A program made the position numbers and the translations under genes. A DNA stretch of 64,000 bases from Locusta migratoria. Taxonomy: Eukaryota > Arthropoda > Insecta > Orthoptera > Acrididae. Below the pieces are notes generated by a model. The model searched no databases, had not been told where the DNA came from, and worked only from the letters and a program-made list of their open reading frames with translations. The stretch is taken from assembly GCA_026315105.1 (NCBI GenBank), contig CM048748.1:480961150-481025149 (forward strand), given 5' to 3'. Below are positions 11,157 to 22,741 of the stretch, piece after piece. Each line of letters starts with the position of its first letter. Within the stretch, counting starts at the first letter, position 1.

Positions 11157-11311
11157 GGCGGAGCTGAACTACTCGGCCAACAGCACGGAGTCGACGCTGA
11201 AGCTGCGCGACCTGCGGGTGGCGGACGAGGCGGTGTACAAGTGCGAGATCACGTACATCGAGGTGCGCGAGGGCTGCGCCGTCGTGCAGTTCATCAACCT
11301 CACCGCCCTCA
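11157..11311 (+). CDS. Single exon of an Ig-superfamily protein (V-set-like domain end)
   Basis: A GC-rich 155-bp exon between acceptor TTTCAG (11151-11156) and donor GTGAGTA (11312-11318). Reading from 11158 it encodes 51 residues. The motif STLKLRDLRVADEAVYKCEI fits the E-F strands of a V-set Ig domain: L-x-L-x-x-L, then D-x-A-x-Y-x-C with the second disulphide Cys. It ends EVREGCAVVQFINLTAL, with an N-glycosylation site NLT and an earlier one, NST. The upstream intron is phase 2 and the downstream one phase 1. Such domains occur in secreted or membrane adhesion proteins; the motif suggests a neuronal sidestep- or nephrin-like receptor, but the family call is tentative. Codon and GC bias stand out sharply from the AT-rich surroundings. 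No other exon of the gene is visible. Confidence 0.8.
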
Positions 11312-11610
11312 GTGAGTAAATGAGTTATATGCATAGTCGTGTACTTATAAATGAGAAGCATCCGTGGCAGGATGTGAAATTTTTCCAAACTCGACATTTA
11401 TAGTAACCGAGTTTTGCCAAAACTGAACATCTACCTACTGCTTGTCACAGCTATTGTTTTACTGTTAGGTTTAGTGCTAAGACTTCATAGTACACGTCGA
11501 TCGTTTTTAACTTTACAGGTTGGCTGCAGTGTTTGAAGGTCATTATTGTTGGCTTATTGCTCAATAATGCGTACAACAAATTAGAGGTTTTGTTTTCTTG
11601 TGATTGTTAG
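11312..11610. other. Intron start, nothing recognised
   Basis: Begins with the 5' splice site of the Ig exon. No repeat family or open frame recognised. Confidence 0.5.
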
Positions 11611-11995
11611 TTGTGCGAGGACTGGCATGTGTACGATTTTAAGACCACTGCTAACAGATTAATGAAAAACAAGCTACCATTCAAACTGTCTGAAGCCAGA
11701 GTTCTTATTTATAAGAAAACAGACAAAGGTAGTGCCATCTGCAAAGTCAAAATAACATATTTCTTCTCTCCAATCATAGTTGAAGTGAAGAAAAAAAGTT
11801 TCAAGGACGTTGATTTTTCATGTTTAATAACACCTAGAACCATGTGAGCGTCAAGAAAGCTATAGTCTTAAAGAAACTGTTGAGGTTCTTTGATACATCA
11901 TCAGAAGAAGCCCAAGAGTTCTATGGAAAGGCCCTAAAGTGTTGTCATGAAAATAACAATAACAATAACGAAGTTCAATTTATTAAATTATTATT
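11611..11995 (+). pseudogene. Broken coding remnant of unknown family
   Basis: The frame 11611-11847 encodes CEDWHVYDFKTTANRL, KLPFKLSEARVLIYKKTDKG and VEVKKKSFKDVDFSCLI. After the stop at 11845-11847, the +1 frame continues plausibly as LKKLLRFFDTSSEEAQEFYG, KALKCCHEN, then an Asn run and LLLLQ-stop near 11994. The continuity across a frameshift suggests a real former protein, probably the C-terminal part of a transposon- or host-derived gene. I do not recognise the family and assign no function. Confidence 0.4.
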
Positions 11996-12204
11996 ACTTC
12001 AGTAGGTTAAAAGAACTCATAATAGTACTGTTGTAATGTAATTGATCTGTAGATGTTCAGTTTTTGACAAATTTAATGATTTAATGATTTATCAGCAACT
12101 GGAAGGTGATAGAAAAGTTATTTCACCCTTATATTATTTTCTAGACGTTTCGTTTGCAATATAAGTTTGTAAGACACCAGCAAAGATACTGTTCAGTTAA
12201 GTCA

Positions 12205-12920
12205 ATAAAATGTGTTTCCTGGTTTTTTAGAAGTTGAGTTTAGTGAAAACGCTTCTCAAATTTCAGTTGTCGACCCATAACGTGCTCTATTTGAGACAAG
12301 TCCAGACATCGAGTTGGCCAGTGAACCCGCACATTGTGCAGAACATGTTGAGTTTTACGCACATTGTGTCGGCCAGCATTATTCTGTTGAAAACGACTAT
12401 CACTTGATGGTAGGCAGAATCTGCTATTACCGCAACTCTCCATTCCATTTTCCGAGTGATCCTCTGACGGCATCAATCGAACAGTGCACTTGGATGCCGT
12501 GGCGTGAGCGGAGGACGGCGCAGAGTACTTGGTGCCCGTGGTCCTTCGAGTAGTAACTGGTAGACAACAGATCGTGATGACACTTCTCATCTGTACTGTG
12601 GTAGCTGCCCATCTGCCACGTGGCCCTTACAATACGGCGAGTGTGGCGATCACGTCATCATTCCATCCAGCATCGCTGCACAAATGACACACTGTTTTCA
12701 ACCTGAGGGTCAATTCTCCCGCCACCAGTTGGGCCACAGTTTGACCCCTTTCAGACTGACTCATTGGCTGCAGAAAGGCCGAGGTGCGTCTCCGTGGCAT
12801 GGCGGCCGTTGGCATCACACTGACCTCGTGGCTGTTAGACGGTACACTTTGCTACCTGTTGGCGGGCGCGTTGGAACCATCTACCACCCGCAGGTGGCAC
12901 CTGCTGACATCCCATCAAAG
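12205..12920 (-). mobile_element. Tc1-like DNA transposon fossil, internally deleted
   Basis: On the minus strand the 3' part reads RFQQNNAGRHNVRKTQHVLH, then WPTRCLDLSQIEHVMGRQL. This is the Tc1-family block FQQDNA-x-PH...WPARSPDLSPIEHVWD, which carries the second Asp and the third acidic position of the DD(E/D) triad; here the Asp is changed to Asn. Upstream (12818-12627) FLQPMSQSERGQTVAQL resembles the start of the helix-turn-helix. The transposase is normally about 340 residues, so most of the middle is gone. Terminal inverted repeats were not identified. Confidence 0.6.
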
Positions 12921-13172
12921 TCGACGTCTTCTTTCCGTGTGTAATATATTTACCGGCAGTGTAGTTTCACGTCTGGGAAACGATTATTTCATAATTTTTG
13001 TCCCGATATTAGGCAGACGACCCAACATTCTCGTTCACTTGTGTGACAAGATACGTAAACTTGTAGAGGACGGTAGATTCTAGGGTGTAACCCCGAATGC
13101 ATGGAAGCCATTGCGTAGCTCAGGTGATGGCAGTTAACAACTGCGGTTAGACGGTTAAAGACTTTATAAAGA

Positions 13173-13258
13173 AATGTTCAAATGTTTGTAAATCTATGGG
13201 AATCAACTGCTGGGTTATTGGTCCGTAGGTTACAAACTACTTAAACTAAGGTAAAGTA
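13173..13258 (-). mobile_element. SINE tail fragment (family A)
   Basis: Only the 3' tail is present: CAAACATTTGAAC, CCCATAGATTT and the AACTACTTAAAC region, all read on the minus strand. The tRNA head is missing. Confidence 0.7.
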
Positions 13259-13844
13259 ACAATATTGTCAAAATAGCCAAATATAGGCCACAGTTTTAGA
13301 CCATAGTTTAGCTCTTATTCTATTTTACCGGGCATTCAAGCCACCGGCGTTCCATTTATAGAGTAATTTATGGATCTTCAGTTCTCTGTAGACCAGCAGT
13401 TTTACGTATTTTCTGTTTGATATGGCCTTTATTTCTTTTCGTTCTGTGTTAGTAAATGGTATCGCAGTCTATGGCTTTCATACCATGTGGCATGGCCGCA
13501 AACTGAGAAAATCCTAGAAGGAGAACCATTATGTTATTAGTGATATGCGAGACAATACTTTCTATTACTTTTCCACAATGTTGTAGATAAAGTGCTATCG
13601 TGAAATTAGTCCAGAAAGTTTCAAAATAATTGAAAACAGAATAAGATGTAATAGACACTAGCTTAATATTTTAAATCCGGATTTATAATTCCATTGCCAC
13701 TTTTTTCATTCGTCATTTGGCATTTAATATCGCGTTCAGAGATTCTTGTTGCATCCAGTATGTCTCAAGGATAACGATAAGAAAGTGATGCCTACAAGCT
13801 GTTTATGAAACCTTTCTCTGTTTTTCTGTACTGTGAAGAAGGAA
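13259..13844. other. AT-rich, nothing recognised
   Basis: No supported gene or named repeat; short frames only. Confidence 0.5.
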
Positions 13845-14096
13845 GGAGGAGAGGGTTTAACGTATCGTCGGCAACTTGGTCAGTAGAGGTGGAACGCAAG
13901 TTCAGATTTTTTTTTTTTTTTTTTTTTTTTAAATATATTGGGGGAGGAAATCAACCAAGAAACCGTCCCATCATTCGCCACGACTGATTTAGGAAAATCA
14001 TGGAAAACCTACATCTGGAAGGCGGGAGATGGATTTGAACCAGTGCCCTCATGAATGCGAGTTCAGAGTGCTAGCCACTGCGCCGTGTCGCTCGGT
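13845..14096 (-). mobile_element. tRNA-derived SINE, family B
   Basis: A second SINE family. The minus strand starts ACCGAGCGACACGGCGCAGT (A-box region GCAGTGGCTAGCAC) with B box GGTTCAAATCC. It then runs through GGTTTTCCATGATTTTCC and ends near the GTTAAACCC region. A poly-T tract (about 13906-13930) interrupts the body. The same family appears at 27746, 31233 and 47848. Confidence 0.75.
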
Positions 14097-14109
14097 CTCT
14101 GTCTACAAT

Positions 14110-17100
14110 TAGAGTTGACATATTATCAGACATTGCCGAGGTGAGGTGGCTTGCGTGCCTCAACGATAGAGATAGCCGAGCTGTAGGTACAACCACAGCG
14201 GAGGGGTATCTGTGGAGAGGCCATACAAACATGTGGTTACTGAAGAGGGACAGCAGCCTTTCAGTAGTTATAGGAGCAACAGTCTGTATGATTAACTGAG
14301 CTAGCCTTGTAACATCAGCTAACGTGGCTTTGTCATGCAGTTACTGAGTAGGCTGAAAGCAAGGGGAAGCTACAGTCGTTACTTTTCCCGAGAACATGCA
14401 GCTCTACTGTATGAGTATATGATGATGGCGTCTTCTTGCGTAAAATATTCCGGACGTAAAATAGTCCCCCATTCGGATTTCAGGGCGGGGACTATTCAGG
14501 AGGATTTCGTCATCAAGAAAAACAAAACAGGCATTCTACAGATCGGAGCGTGGAATGTTCTAACCCTTAATCGCTTAGGCAAGTTAGAAAATTTAAAAAG
14601 GAAAATGGATAGGTTGAAGTTAGATATAGTGGGGATTAGTGACTTTCGGTGGAAAGAGGAAAAGGATTTCTGGTCAGGCGAGTACAGGATTATACAAAAT
14701 CAGTTGGGGGTATTACAGGAGTAGGTCTGATAATGAATAAGAAAATAGGAATGGGGGTGAGTTACTATGAATAGCATAGTGAACGCACTACCGTAGCAAA
14801 GATAGACGCGTAGCCAACACCGACCACAGTGGTGAAAGTTTATATGCCAACTAGCATGGCCAATGATGAGGATATCGAAGAACTGTATGAGGAGATAAAA
14901 GAAATCATTCAGAAAGTTAAGGGAGACGAAAACTTGATTGTGATAGGGGACTGAAATTCGGTAGTAGGAAAGGGAAGAGAAGGAAATGTAGTAGGTGAAT
15001 ATGGGTTGGCAAAAAGGAATGAAAGAGGAGATCGCTTGGTGGAATTTTGCGCAGAGCACAATTTAATGATCACCAACACTTGGTTCAAACGTCATGAAAG
15101 AAGTCTGTATACATGGAAGAGACCATGAGACATTGGAAGGTACCAGATTGACTTTATAATGGTAAGGAATAGATTTAGGCTCCAGGATTTAAACTGTAAG
15201 ACATATCCAGGGGCAGGTATAGACTCTGACTATAATTTATTGGTTATGAACTGTAGATTAAAACTTAAGAGACAGCAGTAAGGTAGAAAAGTTAGGAGAA
15301 GCAACCTGGACAAACTGAAGAAACCAGAGGTGGTTGAGAGTTTCAGAGGGAGCATTAGGCAAAGATTGGCTGAAACTGGGAAAAGTGATACAGTAGAAAA
15401 ATAATGAGTAGCTCTGAGAGATAGGGTAGTGAAGGCAGCAGAGGATCATATAGGCAGAAGGGCAGGGCCTAATAGAAATCCCCGGATAGCACAGGATAAA
15501 CTGAACTTAATTGATGAGAGGAGAAAATATAAAAATTGTGAAGCAGGAAAAATGTAGTACAGACGTCTGAAAAATGAGATTGACAGGTAGTGCAGATTGG
15601 CTAAGCAGGAGTGGCTGCAAGACAAATGCAGAACTGTAGAAGAATGCATAACTGGGGGCAAAGGTAGATACCGCCTACAGGAAAATAAAAGAGATATTTG
15701 GAGACAAGAGAAACAGCTGTATGAATATCAAGAACGCAGACGGAAAACCAGTACTAAGCAAAGAGGGGAAAGCTGAACTCTGGAAGGAATATATAGAGGG
15801 CCTATACAAAGGAGATAAACAGTATTCTAGAAATAGAAGACGAAGTGGAGGAAGATGAGACAGGAGATATGATACTGCAAGAAGAATTTGACAGAGCGCT
15901 GAAGGACTTGAGTCGAAACAACGCTCGTGGAGTAGATGATAATCCGTCTGAACTGCTGATATCGTTAAGAGAGCCAGTCATGAAAAAAAAATGTTCAACC
16001 TTGTATGAAAGATGTATGAGACAGGGTAAATACCCTCCGACTTCAAGAAAAATATCGTAATTCCAATTCCAAACAAAAGCAAGTCCAGACATGTGTGAAA
16101 ATTAAAGAACCATCAGTTTGATAGGTCATGGTTCCAAAATACTAACACGAATTTTTTATAGACGAATGGAAAAACTTGTGGATTCTGACCTCGGAAAAGA
16201 TGTGTTTGGATTTAGGAGAAATGTAAGAACACGGGCGGCAATACTCACATTACGACTTCTCTTAGAAGATAGGCTAAGGAAGGGCAAACCTACGTTTTTA
16301 GCGTTTGTAGATTTAGAGAAAACGTTTGAGAATGTCGACTGGAATACTCTCTTCCAAGTTCTGAAGGTAGCAGGGGTAAAATATAGGGAGCGAAGAGTTA
16401 TATTCAGCCTATACAAAAACCAGACAGCGCTTATTAAAGTTGATGGGCAAGAAAGGGACACAAAGATTGGGAAGAAAGTAAGAGAGGTTATAACGTTTCC
16501 ACAATTTTGTTCAATCTGTACATTGAGCAAGCAGTGAAGGAATGGAAGGAGAAATTTGGAGAAGGAATTAAAGTTCAGGGAGAAGAAATAAAAACATTGG
16601 GGTTGCCGATGACATAGTAATTTTGTCAGAGACCGCAAAGGATCTGGAAGATCAATTGAATTGAATGGAATGGACAGTGTCTTGAAAGGAAGATATAAGA
16701 TGAACAATGACAAGAGTAAAACGAAGGTAATGGAATGCAGTGTCAGAAAATCAGGCGATGCTGAAGGAATTGGATTAGGTAATGAGACAATAAAAGTAGT
16801 AGATGAAATTAGATATTTGGGTAGCAAGGTAACTTCTGATGGCCGAAGTAAAGAAGATATAAAATGCAGAATGTCTATGGGAAGAAAAGCGTTTCTAAAG
16901 AAGCGAAACTTGTTAACATCCAATATTAATTTATATGTTAGGAAGTCCTTTCTGAAAGCATTTGTCTGGAGTGTAGCATTGTATGGGAGTGAAACGTGGA
17001 CGATAAGGAGTTCAGATAAAAAAATGATAGAAGCTTTTGAAATGTGGTGCTACAGACGAATGATGAAAATTAGATGGGTAGATCAACATAACTAATGAGG

Positions 17101-17396
17101 AAGTGCTTAACCAAATCTGGGAGAAAATGAGTTTCTGGCATATCCTGACTAAGAGAAGGGCTAGATTGGTTGGACACATTCTGAGACATCAAGGAAGTGT
17201 CAACTTAGCATTAGAAGGAAGCGTGTGGGCTAAAAATCGTAGAGGGAGATCGAGGAACGAATATAATGAACAGATTAAAAAAGGATGTAGGTTGCCGAAC
17301 GTATTCTCAGATGAAGAGACTTGCACAGGGCAGGGTAGCGTGGAGAGCTGCATCAAACCAGTCTGCGGACTGAAGACCACACTAACACAACAACAG
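14110..17396 (+). mobile_element. RTE-type LINE, nearly full length, inactive
   Basis: A plus-strand element with a non-coding 5' region (about 14110-14480), AP endonuclease, reverse transcriptase, a C-terminal region and the 3' terminus ending ACACTAACACAACAACAG. A (CAA)n-type tail is typical of this abundant orthopteran family. Frameshifts and stops occur throughout. I know this element class as very numerous in Schistocerca; the name RTE is from general resemblance. Confidence 0.8.
14480..15260 (+). pseudogene. RTE LINE AP endonuclease region
   Basis: Starts within frame 14335-14724 with IGAWNVLTLNRLGKLENLKR and LDIVGISDFRWKEEKDF, the usual TWNVRTL and E(I/L)RW blocks; the catalytic Glu is changed (SDFRW). 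The GDWN block is broken by a stop, TGA at 14952-14954 replacing the Trp codon. Further on, a frame gives FCAEHNLMITNTWFKRHERS. This domain nicks the target site in active elements; here it is non-functional. Confidence 0.75.
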
Positions 17397-17402
17397 ATGT
17401 AA
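15845..17402 (+). pseudogene. RTE LINE reverse transcriptase and C-terminal region
   Basis: Successive frames give GHGSKILTRIFYRRMEKLVD, FGFRRNVRTRAAILTLRLLL, FLAFVDLEKTFENVDWNTLF (catalytic Asp in VDLEK) and YKNQTALIKVDGQERDTKIG. A degraded ADDIVILS follows near 16605 (Phe of FADD changed to Val). The frame 16661-17095 carries the thumb and connection (IRYLGSKVTSDGRSKEDIKC, YGSETWTIRSSDKKMIEAFE). The last frame, 17103-17402, has SFWHILTKRRARLVGHILRH. At least four frameshifts separate these parts. Confidence 0.85.
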
Positions 17403-17855
17403 AAGTAAAAGGCAGGGCATAATTCGACTAAAAACATGTGCTTACATCAAACCTAACAAGAAGGTTCTCCTTCAAAATCTTTCAAATCTAGTGCAGAACG
17501 ATTTGTCGGTATGGGATAATTCAGTACAGAATCCCTCAAGATTCAGAATCAGTCCCACTGCTATTTCTTATACTTGTATATGTGGCTTTGCTTAAAACAC
17601 GGTCAGAAAATTAGACTTAGTTTATTCTGCATCTAGCAGGAGATATCAGGTAAGAACAGAACTGTTTATTTCCAGTTTACTCAATCCCCCTTTTCCCTCC
17701 CTCTCTCTCTTATTTAGAATAAGAAGGAAATTCCCACTGTATAACCACTATTGTAAAATCAAAGTGGAATGATGAATTTATTCTATCATCAAGTTTTAAT
17801 AACAGAAGCCATGCCTTTAAAGGTTCGTGGCAGGCATACTAATGAAACTATGTTC
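17400..17855. other. Spacer between two opposed RTE 3' ends
   Basis: About 455 bases without recognised coding or repeat sequence, except a short CT-rich run near 17699-17712. It separates the tails of two RTE copies lying in opposite orientation. Confidence 0.5.
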
Positions 17856-18631
17856 TTGTTGTTGTTGTTGTTGTTGTTGTGGTCTTCAGACCGCAGACTG
17901 GTTTGATGCAGCTCTCCACGCTACTCTGTCCTGTGCAAGTCTCTTCATCTGAGAATACGTTCGGGAACCTACATCCTTTTGAATCTGCTTACTGCATTCG
18001 TCCCTCGGTCTCCCTCTTCAATTTTTACCCCTCACACTTCCATCTAATACTAAGTTGACTATTCCCTGATGTCTCAGAATGTGTCTCACGAATCTATCCC
18101 TTCTCTTAGTCAGGATATGCCAGACATTCCTTTTCTCCCCAATTCGGTTAAGCACCTCCTCATTGGTTACGTGATCTACCCATCTAATTTTCATCATTCG
18201 TCTATATCAGCAAATTTCTAAGCGTCTATCATCTTTTTGTCTGAATTCCTTATCGTCCACGTTTCACTCCCATACAATGCTACACTCTAGACAAATGCTT
18301 TCAGAAAAGACTTCCTAACATATAAATTAATATTGGATGTCAACAGATTTCGCTTTTTCAGAAACGCGTTTCTTCCCATAGCCATTCTGCATTTTATATC
18401 TTCTCTGCTTCGGCCATAAGAAGTTATCTTGCTACCCAAATAACAAAATTCATCTACTACTTTTATTGTCTCATTACCTAATCTAATTCCTTCAGCATCA
18501 CCTGACTTTCTGACGCTACATTCCTTGATCCTTGTTTTGCTCTTGTTGATGTTCATCTTATACCCTCTTTTCAAGACACTGTTCATTCCATTCAGTTGCT
18601 CTTCCAGAACTTTGCAGTCTCTGACAGAATG
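17856..18631 (-). mobile_element. 5'-truncated RTE-type LINE, 3' portion
   Basis: The minus strand ends in (CAA)n (plus strand GTT repeats at 17856-17880) and matches the same family as the element at 14110-17396. The frame ending at 18287 carries SGDAEGIRLGNETIKVVDEF, CYLGSKITSYGRSREDIKCR and LLTSNINLYVRKSFLKAFV. Similarity stops at about 18631, inside the reverse transcriptase thumb, which is ordinary 5' truncation. No clear target-site duplication was found. Confidence 0.85.
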
Positions 18632-18690
18632 TCCAATGAATACCCATTTATGATCTGCATTTCTTCTTGGCGTAGCAATTTTAATGGCCA

Positions 18691-18852
18691 GTAGTGTATA
18701 TTGAGTTTTGAGGCATTCAAAGTTGTCATTTAAAATACTGTTGTTCTGTATTGTCAAACAAGAATAAACGTCAATAGAATTCTTGTTTGGCAATACAGAA
18801 CAACAGTATTGTAATTGACATATAAGAATGCATCAATGCTCAATATATATTA
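18691..18852. repeat. Imperfect palindrome, arms about 75 bp
   Basis: Arms 18691-18765 and 18779-18852 are reverse complements around a loop of about 13 bases. The inner 32 bases (AATACTGTTGTTCTGTATTG outward from the loop) differ at one position; the outer parts are looser. It could be a fold-back mobile element or a hairpin formed by local inversion. It lies 60 bases from the truncation point of the neighbouring LINE. Confidence 0.75.
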
Positions 18853-20954
18853 TATCGTTCACCAGCTGATGGACTAAGCTTGAAACATGTTGTGTTTTGA
18901 CAATAAATAATCAACTAACAACAACTAAGTGATTATTCAAGCAGCCTCTATGCAATTTTAGAATCATATAAATAAATGAAGGTTGCATATCTCTACCAAG
19001 ACTTTCAGTTTACAATAACACAAGTCCATTAATCGGGCTCGTGAAATCGCTGTTACCGTTTCACTAAATTAGCTACAAGCGTTATGGTATTCGTATTCGC
19101 AAATCTTCGAGGCAATACTTTGCACAATTTTGCTATCTGTCGTAAAATGAATGGAATATAATTACACATCTTCTAGGGAAACGTTATTAAATACGCTACT
19201 ACGTAACAGAACTGTAATTGACCGCATGTACAGTGTAACAGTGTAATATGTCCCACAGTTTTAATTTCCATGCGGGGTGGGGCGAGGCCGGAGCCTCTTT
19301 TTAATGTTCTCCGCTTCCACGGCCGGAAACCGCGCCGATAATGATCGCTTATGTGGCTATAATTTTCCTTCGCTAAGCGCAGTATACTCGTAACCCACGG
19401 GAAATTACTGTGTGATGCCTGCACTGTAATCTCTATGACGCTTTGCACTTTACATATTCATGAGATAGCTAATACGTGTTACATGTTAATGAGAGATCAG
19501 TTGGTTCATTCACGCCCCATAAATTATGGTGACAGTTCACTTATCTCTGACAGGCTGGAATATTGGTCATTAAAAGACAGGGACATGCCAAAGGCGTGAG
19601 AGAAAAAAAAAATCCTTGAGAAGGCATCTAGTTACGTTTCTCCCCCTGCAGTTCAGCTCTGGGAGATGAAATTATCCTGCCGAGCAAAAGCCTTGTTACC
19701 TATGTGTCGGCGATGACTGCAATTAAATTTGAGAGAGACAATCAACCGTTTCATTAAAAGTGAACTCACATATAACCTGAAAATTGTTTTAATTGCTGTT
19801 TTATATTAAAAGTACTTATTTCCTGTACTGTGTCTGTCTAACGACGTTTCTAGGAACCTGTAAAATGAGGCTTATTTTGGCTACAGTTCCTCGAATCTTG
19901 AACCACTTTTTTGTCATGTTCATGTCACATTAGTAGTCATTTATTATACACGAGTTCGTTAAAAAGTTAGAAAGCTTTCCCTACGGCGGCAGTTATTTTT
20001 CAAAGTGGAGAAAATACAGACCTCTTTTTCTGTTCACCGGAGCATTCGCTTACGTCTTTTATTTATCTTGAATTCAGTGCTCGAATCCGCGAAAGCAAAA
20101 ACCCGTGTACCTTTCTATATTTACATTTTTATCAAGTGACATTTCTCATCCGTTCCCTATCTAAGTAATTGCATATTGCCATCACCTATGTAATATTCTT
20201 CTTTCCTAGACCGGGTATGGTTGGTCTAACCATCACCTCCCGACAGATGGGTGATACGTCACAGAGAAACTGAAATTCTCGTTATCAACAAGTGACTGGA
20301 AGTTTTCTCTTTTTTACGATGTGTCTTTCAGGCTAGATATAATCAATAAACGACGTAATTATATGAATTTAATTACACCTAATAGAACGACATACATCAG
20401 TGATTAGTAATAGACGAATCTATTGTCACAAAATTATTAAAAAAATGCTAAAGGACCGAAACTTTATAGAAGAGCTAAAACAATTTCCATGAGAGAATAA
20501 AATTTCCGCAAGTTTAAAACGATTTAAAACTTAAAATTCCAAAACTTATGTCATACATATTCCCATGATAAAAGACATAGGATATGTAGCTTCTATTCTG
20601 TATTAATTTATATATCTTCTGCTGCATCACTGACGATGAGCATGTACTCGAAACCGGTCTGGTAAAATAAATACATAAAAAGAAAGCGCTTTGTCATTAC
20701 AATGTTGTAATAAAGTAATGTATTAATAAATGGAAGTCTCCGTTCTACGATAATAGACACCTACGTTATGATTTTCAGTCAGTTCTTGATAATGAGAGTT
20801 TGCGATTCCGATTAATGTACCACTCCTTCGTCAGTTGATAGTAATCTAAAAGACTGAATGCAGGTGAGAGTAAAAGAAGTATTATACAGATGATGGTAAT
20901 TTTCAATTTTTCTCGTTTTTAATTTTGCTAATAATCTAAACTGATTTGGGGGTG
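18853..20954. other. About 2.1 kb without recognised features
   Basis: AT-rich sequence. Short open frames, such as the one at 19173-19448, show no domain I can name. No SINE or LINE segment was identified. Confidence 0.5.
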
Positions 20955-21161
20955 CTTCAAAAAGTTCAAAGTTTGCTTAACTAAGGTACCATACTGTCAG
21001 AGTCATCGATCGCTAGACCTACACACTACTTTAAACTAACTTAAACTTATAATAAGGACAAAACACACACACACAATGTCCGAAGGAGGAGGACTCGAAC
21101 CTCTGGTAGGAGCGGTAGTGCAATCCGCAACATGATGTTCTAGACCACGCTGCTGGGACGG
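20955..21161 (-). mobile_element. Old tRNA-derived SINE (family A)
   Basis: A strongly diverged minus-strand copy: (GT)n-like segment, TTAGTTTAAAGTAGTGTGTA, B box GAGGTTCGAGTCC and an A-box-like AGCAGCGTGGTC. Boundaries are approximate and no duplication was seen. Confidence 0.65.
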
Positions 21162-21399
21162 TTCTTCGGAGACCATCCTTGGCATCTTCTACCTCCGTAT
21201 TTTTCCATATAACCAGCTCAGTGTTACTAACGTTGTTGTTGTTGCTTTTAAGTGTTGCTTTTAGGTCATCAGTCTCCTGTTCCTAGCTAGGAGTCCACTG
21301 TCAGAAGCTTAAAAAATACAACACTGAAACACTGAAAGAGAAACTCACAGAAGGGACAGACTGACAAACAATTAGCTGACAACACAAAATGAAGACATG

Positions 21400-21401
<2 letters not shown>

Positions 21402-21471
<70 letters not shown>
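21402..21471. repeat. (TA)n microsatellite
   Basis: About 35 TA dinucleotides. It abuts the 3' end of the I-type LINE that follows and may have grown from that element's A/T tail. Confidence 0.95.
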
Positions 21472-21473
<2 letters not shown>

Positions 21474-21635
21474 CAGGAATTTAGCTAAAACTGGACAGCA
21501 GAGTACCACGGCTGGCTGACCACAAAGATAATAAAGTATGAGCCAGACATGCTGCGAACTCTAAAAACCACTTGGCATTCAACATAAAAGTCGTCAAAGG
21601 ACTTAAAAATGTTGGATAGGTGCAGGCCGGAGAGC

Positions 21636-22720
21636 TCAGGCAATAACACGCACCACTAGATGGAATTGTAAAAAGCAGCTACGCGAACAAAAGTTAAAAC
21701 AGTTAGCCATGGAGGCATTGGCACTTAAAACTAAGGGTAGCGCTTCTGGTAGATTAAAAGATTGCCGCAAGTTGCCTAAAAGTGGACAATCCATCAGAAA
21801 ACCGACTACTGTCGGCGCTGCTTCCCACCGATACACCGGCGGGGCCTCACGGCGAAGGAGGTAACCATGCGTATCCAATATGGCCAATTCACAGTCGGCA
21901 AAGAACAACAAAGTCCCGACGAGAGGACCTCAGGGAGGACTTCCACGCACCAGTGGAGAATTTAACGGCGTGGAGCTTATTCGGAACGCTCGAATCGGTC
22001 CATTTGGAATTTCAAACCCCTAGTATCTTGCTGTGCAACTGCCTCCGGAGATCCCCTTTCTGGAGACCATTTTCTAAGGGGAAATGGTGGCTTACTTCGT
22101 CAGCCGATCGACGCGTTATTTACCTTCTACACCAGTGTGCCTGGACTGGTGGAGGGTGAAGATTGCGCCCTGAATTGACTGCACTACAGGATATTTAGGA
22201 AAACAGTGGTATAGTGCCTGTAAGCCACTCAGGGAGTCGCTAGAGGCAGGGCAGGCTCGGAGATGTGCGAGGGCTCGTAATATTGCGGCCAGATCTGCAG
22301 TTAAGATGCTATTACCACGAGGCAAGGATCTCTGTTCACTATAGTCACCACAGACAAAGGCATACCCAGCACAGCCAACGACCAGAGAACCGTCTGTGTA
22401 AAGCACTTCTGCATCGTGAAATGATGCGAACAGTGCCCTGAACTGGCGATGGAGTTTCAGTGGTGGTACTGAGGTTTTCGAGTCCCGGGACAAGGCCAAC
22501 TGAATCTGCAGGCGAGGAATACACCAAGGAGGGGTAAGGGAAGAGTTGTGGAAAGTACGAGTAAAGGGAAGCGATTCAAGGGACGAGAGAAGGGAATGGA
22601 CACGAACCGCGGTCGGGAGACCCGACCTGGGTCATCGACGTGGAAATGGAAGTGCAGCAGTCGGAAATATTGTAGTGTAACGAGTTGCACTACCTGCTCC
22701 AGTACCATTACAAGATGACC
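21636..22720 (-). pseudogene. LINE 4 RNase H and C-terminal region
   Basis: The frame 22499-22116 has FHDAEVLYTDGSLVVGCAGY: TDGS with the first catalytic Asp, then ILTADLAAILRAL in place of the usual E-x-x-A-I helix (the catalytic Glu is changed). The frame 21911-21636 has PPVYRWEAAPTVVGFLMDCP and LRQSFNLPEALPLVL, a decayed form of the C-x2-C...H...C block that follows RNase H in I-type LINEs. RNase H removes the RNA strand after copying. Confidence 0.75.
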
Positions 22721-22741
22721 GAGGTATTTATTTAAGGTTAA

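Noticed and set aside
10951..11397. 148-residue minus-strand frame over the Ig exon
   Set aside because: Shadow of the plus-strand exon, which has the Ig motif and splice sites.
16156..16923. 255-residue minus-strand frame
   Set aside because: Antisense of the RTE reverse transcriptase.
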